Source: UBA981 sp942490995 (GTDB lineage Bacteria > Pseudomonadota > Gammaproteobacteria > Ga0077536). From it: 64,000 nt of DNA. The notes under the pieces are model-generated. The model did not search any database and was not told the origin of the DNA. It saw only the letters and a list, made by a program, of their open reading frames with translations. Each line of letters begins with the position of its first letter. Positions within the stretch are counted from its first letter, which is position 1. The position numbers and the translations under genes are program-made. Of this stretch, positions 43,666 to 52,680 are shown in pieces. The stretch lies in contig CALOBG010000014.1 of NCBI GenBank assembly GCA_942490995.1, positions 62,001 to 126,000 on the forward strand, in the 5' to 3' direction.

Positions 43666-45468
43666 ATGCCGACCGCCGCCACTGTAGATCCTTTATCCGA
43701 AACGCTGCGCCAGATTTTCGGTCTGCACCAATTCAGGCCGCTGCAGCGCGAGATCATCGAGCGCCTGGTGGCGGGTGAGGACGCCTTCGTGCTGATGCCC
43801 ACCGGCGGCGGCAAGTCGTTGTGCTACCAGCTGCCGGCGTTGTTGCGAACCGGGGTCGCACTGGTCGTATCGCCACTGATCTCGCTGATGAAGGATCAGG
43901 TCGACGCGCTCGAGGCAAACGGGGTTGCCGCCGCGTTCTACAACTCGGCGCTCGGGGCGGACAAGGCGCGACAGGTACTGGCTAAACTGCACGCCGGCGA
44001 GCTCGACCTGCTGTATGTGGCCCCGGAGCGCCTGATGAACCCGGCGTTTATCGAGCGGCTCGGGGAGATCCCGCTGGCGCTGATTGCCGTGGACGAGGCC
44101 CACTGCGTGTCGCAGTGGGGTCACGACTTTCGCCCCGAATATGCCCAGCTCGGCGGTCTGCGCGACACCTTTGCCGGTGTACCGCTGATCGCGCTGACCG
44201 CGACGGCCGATCCGCATACCCGCGCCGATATCATCCAGGTGCTGGGGCTCGGTCATGCGCGCGAATTCGTCAGCAGTTTCGATCGCCCGAACATCCGCTA
44301 TACCGTACTGGAAAAGCATCGCCCCATGGACCAGCTGAAACGATTCCTGCAAACCCGCGCAGGCGAGTCCGGAATTGTTTACGCATTGTCACGCAAGCGT
44401 ACCGAGGAGATTGCAACCCAGCTCGAACTCAGCGGGCTGAGTGCGGCCGCCTATCACGCCGGCCTCGCCGCCGACCGCCGCCGGCAGGTGCAGGAGCAGT
44501 TCATCCGCGACGATCTCAAAATAGTCGTCGCCACCGTCGCGTTCGGCATGGGGATCGACAAACCCGATGTGCGTTTTGTCGTCCATTACGACCTGCCCAA
44601 ACACATCGAGGGCTACTACCAGGAAACCGGGCGCGCCGGCCGTGACGGACTCGCCGCCGAAGCGCTGCTGCTTTTCGGCGCGCAGGACGTGGTCACCGCG
44701 CGGCGCCTGATCGACGGCAACCAGAACCCGGAGCAGCGCCGCATCGAGGCGCACAAGTTACAGGCAATGATCGGGCTTGCCGAAAGCCTGACCTGCCGCC
44801 GCCGTGTGCTGCTCGGCTACTTTGGCGAACGGCTCGACGAGGACTGCGGCAATTGCGATGTCTGCCTCAATCCACCGGCAACGTTCGACGCCTCGGTGGA
44901 GGCGCAAAAGGCCTTGTCGTGCGTGTACCGAGTTGGCGAACGGTTCGGGGTCAAACATGTCGTGGATGTGCTGCGCGGCGCCGATACCGAGCGGATGCGC
45001 AGCCTCGGTCACGACCGCCTGTCGACTTACGGCATCGGCGAGGATCTCGGTGAGGCCGAGTGGACGTCGATCCTGCGCCAGCTGATCCATCTCGGCCTGC
45101 TCGAACAGGACATCGCCAATTATTCGGTACTGAAGCTGACTGCGATCGCCCGGCCGGTGTTGCGCGGCGAGCGCACACTGACCCTGGCGCGGCCACGTAT
45201 CAAGGAGAAACGGCGCAGACCGGCGAAGGCCGCGCGCGATCTCGAGCCGGGCGACCGCGAATTATTCGAGGCCCTTCGCGAACTGCGCAAGCGCCTCGCC
45301 GACGCCCAGGGCGTGCCGCCCTATGTGATATTCGGAGATGCCACTCTGACCCAGATGAGCCGCGACAAACCGCGGACCGACGAAGAGATGCTGGAGATCA
45401 ACGGCATCGGGCAGGTCAAACTCGAACGCTACGGCGCCGAGTTCCTCGATGTAATCGGTACATTCTGA
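43666..45468 (+). CDS. recQ: ATP-dependent DNA helicase RecQ
   Basis: The 600-residue helicase carries Walker A (TGGGKSLCYQ, about 46-55), the DEAH box (VDEAHCVSQWGHDFRPEY near residue 142), motifs IV-VI (GFGMGIDKPDVRFVVHYD, QETGRAGRDG), a zinc-binding cysteine set (CRRRVLLGYFGE and CGNCDVC, about 375-403), the RQC winged helix and a C-terminal HRDC domain (DAQGVPPYVIFGD, EEMLEINGIGQVKLERYG). It unwinds DNA 3'-5' in recombination and replication repair. Length and domain order are those of E. coli RecQ. Confidence 0.98.
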   Translation: MPTAATVDPLSETLRQIFGLHQFRPLQREIIERLVAGEDAFVLMPTGGGKSLCYQLPALLRTGVALVVSPLISLMKDQVDALEANGVAAAFYNSALGADKARQVLAKLHAGELDLLYVAPERLMNPAFIERLGEIPLALIAVDEAHCVSQWGHDFRPEYAQLGGLRDTFAGVPLIALTATADPHTRADIIQVLGLGHAREFVSSFDRPNIRYTVLEKHRPMDQLKRFLQTRAGESGIVYALSRKRTEEIATQLELSGLSAAAYHAGLAADRRRQVQEQFIRDDLKIVVATVAFGMGIDKPDVRFVVHYDLPKHIEGYYQETGRAGRDGLAAEALLLFGAQDVVTARRLIDGNQNPEQRRIEAHKLQAMIGLAESLTCRRRVLLGYFGERLDEDCGNCDVCLNPPATFDASVEAQKALSCVYRVGERFGVKHVVDVLRGADTERMRSLGHDRLSTYGIGEDLGEAEWTSILRQLIHLGLLEQDIANYSVLKLTAIARPVLRGERTLTLARPRIKEKRRRPAKAARDLEPGDRELFEALRELRKRLADAQGVPPYVIFGDATLTQMSRDKPRTDEEMLEINGIGQVKLERYGAEFLDVIGTF

Positions 45469-45540
45469 CGGCACTTTTGCCGTTCGCGGAACCGCGCGCC
45501 GGCGGGCGCTGCAGCAGGTTATGGAATGGTCCCGGCTGCC

Positions 45541-46212
45541 CTAGCGGCAGATTTTCTCGCAGGGCAGACCATCACCATCGCCGTCGATCCGGGCAAGGCC
45601 GCACTCGTTCAGATGAAACAACGCTTCGTCGCAGGAGCGCATCTCGCGGCAGTAGGTCTTGCTGCCGCACACCAAACCGCCGGGCTGCGCCCCGCGACTC
45701 GCGACCGGCACCGCGTCCGTGCGCTCGCGGCGGCGCCACTCCCATGGCGGAATCCGCTGGACCTCCGGCAGGCTCCAGATTCCGCGCCGCGCCGCCCTGG
45801 CCTCGTCCTCGAGTCGGAACAGAGATTCATCGCGGACGTATTTGCGATAGACCCAGGCCGCGCCACGCCGCACTAGTTCGGCGTTGACATCGAGTCCATC
45901 GACGTAGACCCGCCCGACCGTGCGGCCGTAACGGTCGGTATCCACATACACAACGGTAACCGGCTTGCGAAACACCAGTTCCGCCAGCGCTTCACGCGCC
46001 CGCGAGCTGTAAGGCTGACCGCGTTCGGGCGTGTCGATCTCCGCCAGGCGGATTTTCACCTGGCGCCTTTCCGCCGTCAGCAGGCGAATCGTGTCGCCAT
46101 CTGCAATCGCTATAACCTCTCCCGCGAGATCACGCTGCGGCCAGGCGTCGGCTGCCAGCAATATCAGTATCAAAAACGTAAGGCAGCGGGCGATTCGCAT
46201 GGCAAGACTCAT
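45541..46212 (-). CDS. secreted thermonuclease (SNase) with C-terminal excalibur-type motif
   Basis: The 223-residue protein has a signal-like N-terminus (RCLTFLILILLAADAWPQ), an SNase domain (about 25-150) with VIAIADGDTIRLL, IRLAEIDTPERGQPY, the Arg-rich TDRYGRTVGRVYVDG and GAAWVYRKYV, and a C-terminal Cys-rich segment ending IDGDGDGLPCEKIC, typical of the Ca-binding excalibur motif. It probably cleaves DNA or RNA in the periplasm or outside. An alternative ATG at 46200 would drop four residues. It lies 70 bp from recQ, convergent. Confidence 0.93.
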   Translation of the reverse strand: MSLAMRIARCLTFLILILLAADAWPQRDLAGEVIAIADGDTIRLLTAERRQVKIRLAEIDTPERGQPYSSRAREALAELVFRKPVTVVYVDTDRYGRTVGRVYVDGLDVNAELVRRGAAWVYRKYVRDESLFRLEDEARAARRGIWSLPEVQRIPPWEWRRRERTDAVPVASRGAQPGGLVCGSKTYCREMRSCDEALFHLNECGLARIDGDGDGLPCEKICR

Positions 46213-46315
46213 AAACCACAGTGAATCTGGATTTTATGCGCTTGACAGGAGAATTACCCGGCGCGAATTCGCACCCGGGCAGAGCACAGTTGCGCGATGC
46301 CCGACCGCCGGTGAT

Positions 46316-47545
46316 TCAGGAAGATCGCATATCGGCCGCGGGCACTCCGGTTCCGGCACCGCGCCGCGATTGCCCGGGCGCGACCGCGGTGTAACCGAAT
46401 AACAAGCCAAATCGGCCGCTGCGGCGGACGACGAAATGATGGATCAGGGCGCAACCGCCAAACGTCGCCGCCAGCAGCAGAAGGGGCTCGACAACCGGGC
46501 CTAGCGCCAGCCGGGTCAGCCCGTATCCGGCGACGACGGTAATCGTCTGATGCAGCACATACCACGGGTAGACCGCGCTGCGTGCATAGGGCAACCACGA
46601 GAACTCACGATTGAGCAGGCGGTGACCCCAGCCCAGTACCAGCAACAGCCAGGTCCAGCGATTCAGGTAGATCACTGCCATGAACGCGGTATCGGCCAGC
46701 GCGCCAGGCTCATCGGGAAGCACTTCGCGGTAGGCCGTCAGCAGCAGATAAGTGACGAGCGCCACGGCAAGCGTGTACCAGCGCAGTGCAGCGAGCTCGC
46801 GCCACAGCCCCACATCCCTGCCGATGACGAATCCATACAGGAAAAAGGTGCCAAACAACGCATGCGCGTAGCCGTCAGTGATCAGGTCGTGGCGAATGTA
46901 GGGAAAATGCGGAAAAATCCACTGTCCCCATGCCATCAGCGGCAGTATCGGCAGTAGCCACAGCCAGATACCGCGCAACCGGCACAGCCGTTCGCGCAGC
47001 TTCCGCCCGGGCCCTTCAAGAAACGCGGCGACCGGGATAAGGAGCAGCGAGTAGGTCAGCAGATACGGCAGATACCACAGGTGGTTCCAGGTCAGACCGT
47101 AATCGGACCCGTCAAATGCGCCCTCGGGCCAGGCCTGGAATGTGAAATAGCGCCACAGAAAGGCGAGGTAGCCTGGCTCGATCGCGCCGTTCTCCAGCGC
47201 CTCGAAATAGGCCTGGGGCGGCACGATAACCAGCATCCCGAACAACAATGGCACACCGAGGCGAACGGTTCTCTGCCACGCGAAGGCGCGATAACCGAGG
47301 CGCTGCCGGCCACCCTCGCCGAGCAGGAAATTGACCGCCAGCCCGGAAATCATAAAAATCAGCGGCATCCGCCACTGGTTTACCAGCGACATTGCCGGCT
47401 CCAGCCAGTCGAACTGGTAACGCGACTTCACATGCCAGTCCCAGCTCACGTAGAACATGCCCACGTGATACAAAATGAGCAGGCCGAAGGCCAGGACGCG
47501 CAGTGCATCGATATCGTTACGGCGGGTGGTCTGGGTGGGTCGCAT
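46316..47545 (-). CDS. acyltransferase 3-family membrane protein
   Basis: The 409-residue protein has about ten membrane helices and the family opener RRNDIDALRVLAFGLLILYHVGMFYV, where the Arg/His-type contacts of AT3 O-acyltransferases lie. It later has WYLPYLLTYSLLL and a final helix pair before a Pro/Gly/Arg-rich tail. These enzymes acylate sugars or lipids of the envelope; the substrate here is unknown. ATG 47545 was chosen because the preceding 25 codons are polar and the helix begins right after. It is divergent from a membrane-linked LytTR regulator at 47777. Confidence 0.84.
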   Translation of the reverse strand: MRPTQTTRRNDIDALRVLAFGLLILYHVGMFYVSWDWHVKSRYQFDWLEPAMSLVNQWRMPLIFMISGLAVNFLLGEGGRQRLGYRAFAWQRTVRLGVPLLFGMLVIVPPQAYFEALENGAIEPGYLAFLWRYFTFQAWPEGAFDGSDYGLTWNHLWYLPYLLTYSLLLIPVAAFLEGPGRKLRERLCRLRGIWLWLLPILPLMAWGQWIFPHFPYIRHDLITDGYAHALFGTFFLYGFVIGRDVGLWRELAALRWYTLAVALVTYLLLTAYREVLPDEPGALADTAFMAVIYLNRWTWLLLVLGWGHRLLNREFSWLPYARSAVYPWYVLHQTITVVAGYGLTRLALGPVVEPLLLLAATFGGCALIHHFVVRRSGRFGLLFGYTAVAPGQSRRGAGTGVPAADMRSS

Positions 47546-47776
47546 GGTCGGGCTCCGGCAAGAATGCTGGCACCGACTGTCGCCGTTGCCGGTCTCGCCT
47601 ACAATCGGAAAGTGATGCACAGACAGGCACTTGTGACGAACGGTGGAATGGCGGGACGAACGGCAGGGCGCTCAACCGGCATTCGATGCACCATTGCGCA
47701 CTCGCCTCCGGCGTCCGGTCCGAACCCCGCGCGACGGCGGTAGCGGCAACGTCCGGAAACTGGAGCAGACTGGCGA

Positions 47777-48622
47777 ATGACACTCGATCGATACCAGCAA
47801 AACCGGCGTTTCTGGGAAGCCGCGATGTGGACCAGCTTCTTTACGCTGAACTGGCTCGCCGGCACCTGGGTCGTGTGGCTCGAGATGCAACGCGAGGGCA
47901 GTTCGACGCCGCTGTGGGAGCCGCTCACCTGGGAGGCCTCATCGAACTTTGTTCAGCTATTGCTGATCCCGCTGATACTGGCCTGGGACCGGCTATTTCC
48001 TGTCACCAGGGACAACCTCCGCCGCGGCATCGCCGGCCATGCCGCCTTTTCCGTAGTGTTCTCGCTGCTCCACGTCGTGTTGATGGTGGCAATTCGCAAG
48101 ATCGTGTATGCGCTGCACGGGGGCACTTACGACTTCGGTCACTGGCCCAGCGAGTTGTTTTACGAGTATCTGAAAGATTTTCGCAGCTACGCGACCATTC
48201 TTGCGGTGATCTACCTGTACCGCTTTGTAATACGCAGGCTGCGCGGCGAGGCAGAATTCCTCAATGAGGAGCACGAGCAGGCCTCACCGCAACCGGTCAC
48301 GGATCGCTTTCTCGTCAAAAAGCTCGGTCGCGAGTTCCTGGTCAAGGTCGAGGACATCGACTGGATCGAGGCGGCCGGCAACTACGTCAATCTCAACGTC
48401 GGCAGTCGCGCCTACCCGCTGCGAGAGACAATGACCGGGATCGAGGAGAAACTGAGCGCATCGGGTTTCATCCGCGTTCATCGCTCGGTGATCGTCAATC
48501 TCGACCGCGTGGCCGAGATCGTGCCGTTCGACAGCGGCGACGGCGAGGCAAGACTGCGCAATGACGTGCGGGTACCGGTCAGCCGCCGCTATCGCAAAAT
48601 CCTCCGCGATCAACTCGCCTGA
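47777..48622 (+). CDS. membrane-bound LytTR transcriptional regulator
   Basis: Residues 1-160 contain four hydrophobic segments (about 18-35, 58-75, 88-106 and 132-152). A LytTR domain occupies about 175-275, with VEDIDWIEAAGNYVNLNVG, FIRVHRSVIVNLDRVAEI and VPVSRRYRKIL. LytTR regulators bind 9-bp imperfect repeats. This membrane-LytTR type is often linked to a divergent acyltransferase gene, as here, so its likely target is the 230-bp shared intergenic region. The link is inferred from position. Confidence 0.9.
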   Translation: MTLDRYQQNRRFWEAAMWTSFFTLNWLAGTWVVWLEMQREGSSTPLWEPLTWEASSNFVQLLLIPLILAWDRLFPVTRDNLRRGIAGHAAFSVVFSLLHVVLMVAIRKIVYALHGGTYDFGHWPSELFYEYLKDFRSYATILAVIYLYRFVIRRLRGEAEFLNEEHEQASPQPVTDRFLVKKLGREFLVKVEDIDWIEAAGNYVNLNVGSRAYPLRETMTGIEEKLSASGFIRVHRSVIVNLDRVAEIVPFDSGDGEARLRNDVRVPVSRRYRKILRDQLA

Positions 48623-48692
48623 ACCAGCGTTACCAGAAAGCAGTGACAGGCGGGCGCAATCACCGCCGTTTGCGCCTGCGGACCGGGGGGAT

Positions 48693-50072
48693 TCAGGTTG
48701 TCGCGGCCACGACCACCATCACGACGAATGTCGCAATGACCGGAATAATGACGGTGATAATACCAACGTCACGATACGCCTCCTTATGGGTCAGGCCCGT
48801 GATGACCAGCATCGCGACCACCGCGCCGCAGTGTGGCAGCGAGTCGAAGCCGCCGCTCGCCATGGTCGCGACGCGGTGCAGAATCTCCGGCTGGATACCC
48901 ATTGCGAGGTAGTCCTGGGCCATCGTCTCCATGAATATTTGCAGGCCGCCGGATGCCGACCCGACGATGCCGGACACCAGGCTTATCGAACCGAACAACG
49001 ACACCAGCGGCGGCAGGCCGCTGTCGAGCATAAGCCGGGTAAACTGGGCAAAACCTTCGGTGTGGGTGACGACGCCACCGAACCCGATCACCGCGGCCGT
49101 ACTCAGCAGCGGCAGGATGGCGTCCTGGGTGCCGTGACCGGCTACCACCATCGCCTGGCGGCGCACCGATCCGAACAGCAACAACGCCAGAAGCGTGCCG
49201 CTCATCAGCGCAATGCTCGGCCACACAATCGGCTGGGCATTGGCAAATCGCAACACATCGAGAACCACGCCATCGCCGTCAAGACCGCCGGCGCCAGCCG
49301 ACAGTTGCAACAACCGCGGCACGACAATCGTCAGCAACACCAACGCCATCGGCAGCACCGCGATTTGCCAGCGCGGATAATCGGGGTCTTCGCGATCGAT
49401 TGTGGAAACGCGATCGGTAGGCGCGGCGACAAAACCCTCGTTGTTGGCCGCGGCGCGCAACCGTTCGCGTTCCAGATACCACATACCCAGCACCAGCATG
49501 ATCACCGAACCGAGCAGGCCGTACCAGCCGCCAGCGAACAAATCGGTGCCGAGCGCAACCGAGGCGATCACGTTGTGAATCGATGGCGTACCCGGCAATG
49601 CGGTCAGCGTGAACGTGCCTGCGCCGAGCGCCAGCGCACCGCAAAAAAGCCGCTTCGGGATGTTTGCCTGGTGCAGCAATTTGAGCCCGAGCGGGTAGAT
49701 CGCAAAAATCACGACAAACACAACCACGCCGCCATAGGTGAGAAAAGCGCAGGCCAGCGTCGTAATCCACAGCGCCCGATGAGCGCCAAGCCGGTCGCTC
49801 AAAGCCAGCGCAATACTGGCCGCCGCATGGCTTTCGCCCATGACACGACCGAACATCGCCCCCGCAGCAAACAACAGGAAGAAATTGCCGGCAAATGTGA
49901 ATGCCCCGAGCGCACCGAATGAGAAGTAGTCGGTCAGCGCTTCGCCGAGCGGCAGTCCGTTGGTAACGATAACGAGCAGAGAACTGAGCAACGCAGCAAA
50001 AATGATGTTGATGCCGCGCAACGCCAGGCCGATCAACAGCACCAGACCGCCTATCAAACCGATGTATGCCAT
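48693..50072 (-). CDS. GntP-family gluconate/citrate-type permease
   Basis: This 459-residue inner-membrane permease has about thirteen helices. The N-terminal GNFFLLFAAGAMFG segment, the long GALALGAGTFTLTALPGTPSIHNVIAS motif and the paired GGVVTHTEGF / GSASGGLQIFM loops match GntP/CitMHS-like carriers. It probably imports a carboxylate or gluconate with a proton. I start at ATG 50072, which has AGGGGAG upstream, and reject the longer frame to 50135. It is divergent from the truncated haemoglobin gene and shares its promoter region. Confidence 0.88.
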   Translation of the reverse strand: MAYIGLIGGLVLLIGLALRGINIIFAALLSSLLVIVTNGLPLGEALTDYFSFGALGAFTFAGNFFLLFAAGAMFGRVMGESHAAASIALALSDRLGAHRALWITTLACAFLTYGGVVVFVVIFAIYPLGLKLLHQANIPKRLFCGALALGAGTFTLTALPGTPSIHNVIASVALGTDLFAGGWYGLLGSVIMLVLGMWYLERERLRAAANNEGFVAAPTDRVSTIDREDPDYPRWQIAVLPMALVLLTIVVPRLLQLSAGAGGLDGDGVVLDVLRFANAQPIVWPSIALMSGTLLALLLFGSVRRQAMVVAGHGTQDAILPLLSTAAVIGFGGVVTHTEGFAQFTRLMLDSGLPPLVSLFGSISLVSGIVGSASGGLQIFMETMAQDYLAMGIQPEILHRVATMASGGFDSLPHCGAVVAMLVITGLTHKEAYRDVGIITVIIPVIATFVVMVVVAATT

Positions 50073-50184
50073 ACGTGCCGCTCCCCTGCGACAAGAAATG
50101 CTGCGGCATCTGATAATTTTTTTGCTTTGCCGCACAGAGATTATAAAGCAAGTATTGTGCCGATCGCCCTGCCGGTGCCGCGAC

Positions 50185-50198
50185 TTGATCTACATCAA
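50185..50198. promoter_or_regulatory. FNR/Dnr-type box before the truncated haemoglobin gene
   Basis: TTGAT-CTAC-ATCAA is a perfect match to the FNR/ANR/DNR consensus TTGAT-N4-ATCAA. It lies 117 bp before the haemoglobin start. If the site is centred at -41.5, transcription would begin near 50233 with GACAAT (50222-50227) as -10. It also lies 113 bp upstream of the divergent permease start. Low-oxygen or nitric-oxide control is therefore likely. Confidence 0.85.
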
Positions 50199-50314
50199 TG
50201 TGGCGGCGAACCATTTGCATTGACAATACCGTTTGACAGAATCAGCCGCGGCGGCCTCCACCGAGCCGGAATCGTGCAATCACGGCGACACGGAGCCCAC
50301 GCAACGGAGCGACA

Positions 50315-50692
50315 ATGAGCAATAATTCCTCCGCCCTCTACACCCGGCTTGGCGGCTATGACGCATTAACCGCCGTAGTCGACGGTCTCTTGCCACGACT
50401 GAAAGCCGACGCTGCGCTGGGCCGCTTCTGGGCGCACCGCGGCGAAGATGGCATTGCGAGGGAAAAACAACTGCTGATCGACTATCTGGCTGCGAGCGCC
50501 GGCGGTCCTGTTTATTACACCGGTCGTGACATGGCACTCTCGCACAGGGGTATGCGAATCAGCGCAAGCGACTGGACCGCTTTTATCGGCCACCTCGAGG
50601 CAACGCTGGCCAGTTTCGAGGTTCCCGAGCCGGAACGCGGCGAGGTGCTTGCTTTTATTGACACCACCCGCGCCGATATCGTCGAAAACTGA
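50315..50692 (+). CDS. truncated haemoglobin (group 1)
   Basis: The 125-residue globin starts with LYTRLGGYDALTAVVDGL, the group 1 opening, and has the proximal histidine His77 in RDMALSHRGMRIS, with the C-terminal ADIVEN helix. Truncated haemoglobins bind O2 and NO and often detoxify NO. GGAG precedes ATG 50315. The upstream FNR/DNR-type box at 50185 fits induction by low oxygen or NO. Confidence 0.95.
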   Translation: MSNNSSALYTRLGGYDALTAVVDGLLPRLKADAALGRFWAHRGEDGIAREKQLLIDYLAASAGGPVYYTGRDMALSHRGMRISASDWTAFIGHLEATLASFEVPEPERGEVLAFIDTTRADIVEN

Positions 50693-50710
50693 ACGGAGTT
50701 TTTGTTCGCA

Positions 50711-51382
50711 TCAGCGGCGACGTTGCAGACCGGGCTTTACCTGCAGCCATGGTTCGAGATCCGCCGCGGTCAATGGGTCATCGCCACGCAGATAGCGCTC
50801 GAGATGCGGCCAGTCATCGTAGCCCCAGAACAACTGCTCGTCGACGATCATCGTTGGAACCCCGAACACACCCCGCGCAATCGCATTGTCAGTGTGCTCG
50901 CGCAAACACTGCTTGATGGCAGCGGTTGCTGCCGTCGCAACCAGACCCGTTCCGTCAAGACCGATACCGTCCAGCACCGCTGCGACGACTTCCGGCTTGC
51001 TGATGTCACGGCTGTGCACCCAGCAGGCCGTGAACAACGCCGCGATCAGCTCCCGGCGCCGCGCCGCCGGCAACGCAACACAGCTCACCCGCAGCGCCAG
51101 CAGCGGATTGAACGGATGCGACGGCGGCGGCGCCAGCGGTAGACCTAGCAACTTCGACTTACGGAGAACGTCGCGGATCATCCACAACGATTTCGGCCGG
51201 ATTTCCGCCGGGCCGAGACCGCCGTGGGTTCGCAAAATAGCGCCGAAAACCACCGCGACATATTCGATCTCGAGGTTGTGATGCAGCGCCAGCGTCTGCA
51301 ACCGTGTCGAGGCCAGGTACGCATTGTGCGAGACGAAATCGAAAAAAAATGTCAGCTTGCGAGGCCGGACGTCAACATTCAT
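50711..51382 (-). CDS. 2-hydroxychromene-2-carboxylate isomerase-type (DsbA-like) protein
   Basis: The 223-residue protein is a DsbA-fold isomerase of the HCCA family. It opens LTFFFDFVSHNAYLA, the signature of the glutathione-dependent HCCA isomerase, then has EIEYVAVVFGAIL and GVFGVPTMIVDEQLFWGYDDWPHLERYL near the end. The N-terminal active-site residue is the family Ser, not a CxxC pair. The enzyme isomerises chromene intermediates in aromatic degradation; no degradation cluster is next to it. It is convergent with the haemoglobin gene (18 bp between stops). Confidence 0.92.
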   Translation of the reverse strand: MNVDVRPRKLTFFFDFVSHNAYLASTRLQTLALHHNLEIEYVAVVFGAILRTHGGLGPAEIRPKSLWMIRDVLRKSKLLGLPLAPPPSHPFNPLLALRVSCVALPAARRRELIAALFTACWVHSRDISKPEVVAAVLDGIGLDGTGLVATAATAAIKQCLREHTDNAIARGVFGVPTMIVDEQLFWGYDDWPHLERYLRGDDPLTAADLEPWLQVKPGLQRRR

Positions 51383-51529
51383 CAGCCGCTACCCTCGGGT
51401 CCAATCGTGTTGTCTGAAGTATGAATCCTCGCAATCCGATGCGCGAACGGCAAAGGCTGCTACCAAAGTCACGTTCACGACATCGGCTTTCGGCATAGAA
51501 TAACTGCCGGCCTGGGTCATAAGCATTCC

Positions 51530-52477
51530 ATGGAAGCAGACATCTTCATTCTCGCGGCGGGATTCGGCCTGCTGTATGTCGGCGGCGAGGCCGTCGTGCG
51601 CGGTGCAGCCGCGATCGGCATGCGTCTCGGCATCACCCCGGTCATGGTCGGGCTGATCATTGTGGCTTTCGGCACCAGCGCCCCCGAGCTCGCGGTCAGT
51701 TTGCGTGCCGCGCTGGGTGGACATGGCGGTCTCGCGATCGGCAACGTGATAGGTTCCAACATCTGTAATATCGCATTGATCCTTGGCCTGACCGCCCTGA
51801 TTCAGCCCCCGACCATCCAGGCACAGCTGATCCGCTTCGACGTTCCGGTCATGATCGGCAGTTGCGCGTTTCTGATTCTGTTGTTGATCGACGGCACGCT
51901 GTCACGCCTGGACGGGGCGGCATTGATCCTGGCGCTGCTGGTTTACCTGACCGTCGCCGTACAAAAAGCCCGTCAAGAACAACAGGCGGTGCGCCGCGAG
52001 ATGCGAGACGCATTGTCCAAGCCCGCCGGATACACCCGCAAGCGGGCATTGCTTTTGCTGGTGGGCCTCGCGATTCTTGTCGCCGGCGGCGATCTGTTCG
52101 TCCGCGGCGCGGTGGGCATCGCCGAAGCGCTGCAAATACCCTCTTCGATCATCGGTCTGTCGATCGTTGCGCTCGGCACCAGCCTGCCGGAACTTGCGAC
52201 GTCGATCGTCGCCGCTATCCGCGGACATGGCGACATCGCGGCGGGAAATGTCATCGGCTCGAACATTTTCAACGTGCTGTTGATCCTCGGTCTCACCGCG
52301 GCCATTACGCCGCTACCTGTGGAGGCCGTGTCGTTTACCGACTTCGGCATCATGTTCGCGATCATGCTTATCGTATTGCCGCTGATGTTCACCCAGACCC
52401 GGATCGCGCGCTCGGAGGGGGGCTTGCTGGTCGTCATCTATTGCGGCTACATGGGCTGGCTGTTCACCCGGGTCTGA
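51530..52477 (+). CDS. calcium/sodium antiporter (CaCA family)
   Basis: The 315-residue protein has ten predicted helices and both inverted alpha-repeats, each with its signature: VAFGTSAPELAVSLRAALGGHG then GNVIGSNICNIALI (about residues 40-80), and VALGTSLPELATSIVAAIRGHG then GNVIGSNIFNVLLI (about 215-260). This duplicated layout is that of YrbG and eukaryotic NCX proteins. It exports Ca2+ in exchange for Na+. It stands alone and has the usual length. Confidence 0.97.
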   Translation: MEADIFILAAGFGLLYVGGEAVVRGAAAIGMRLGITPVMVGLIIVAFGTSAPELAVSLRAALGGHGGLAIGNVIGSNICNIALILGLTALIQPPTIQAQLIRFDVPVMIGSCAFLILLLIDGTLSRLDGAALILALLVYLTVAVQKARQEQQAVRREMRDALSKPAGYTRKRALLLLVGLAILVAGGDLFVRGAVGIAEALQIPSSIIGLSIVALGTSLPELATSIVAAIRGHGDIAAGNVIGSNIFNVLLILGLTAAITPLPVEAVSFTDFGIMFAIMLIVLPLMFTQTRIARSEGGLLVVIYCGYMGWLFTRV

Positions 52478-52680
52478 AGCCTGGTTCGGATCATTGCGCG
52501 ACCCACAGCGCCGGCCAAAAAGACCATTGCCGCGCGGGCGCCACAGCGGCTGAATACCCCGCCGCGCCTGTGCTAACGTGACTGCCGCGGCAACAGCAAA
52601 GCGTCACTGCACAACCGGGTCCAGCGAAAAGGCATACGATCATCGATATCGAAGAACAGCCGGAAAAACTGGTACGGCGG

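Noticed and set aside
48561..49922. A long plus-strand open frame (453 codons) lies opposite the GntP permease.
   Set aside because: It is an antisense shadow typical of GC-rich genes: His/Arg/Gln-rich, no membrane or domain pattern, and the permease frame has clear family motifs.
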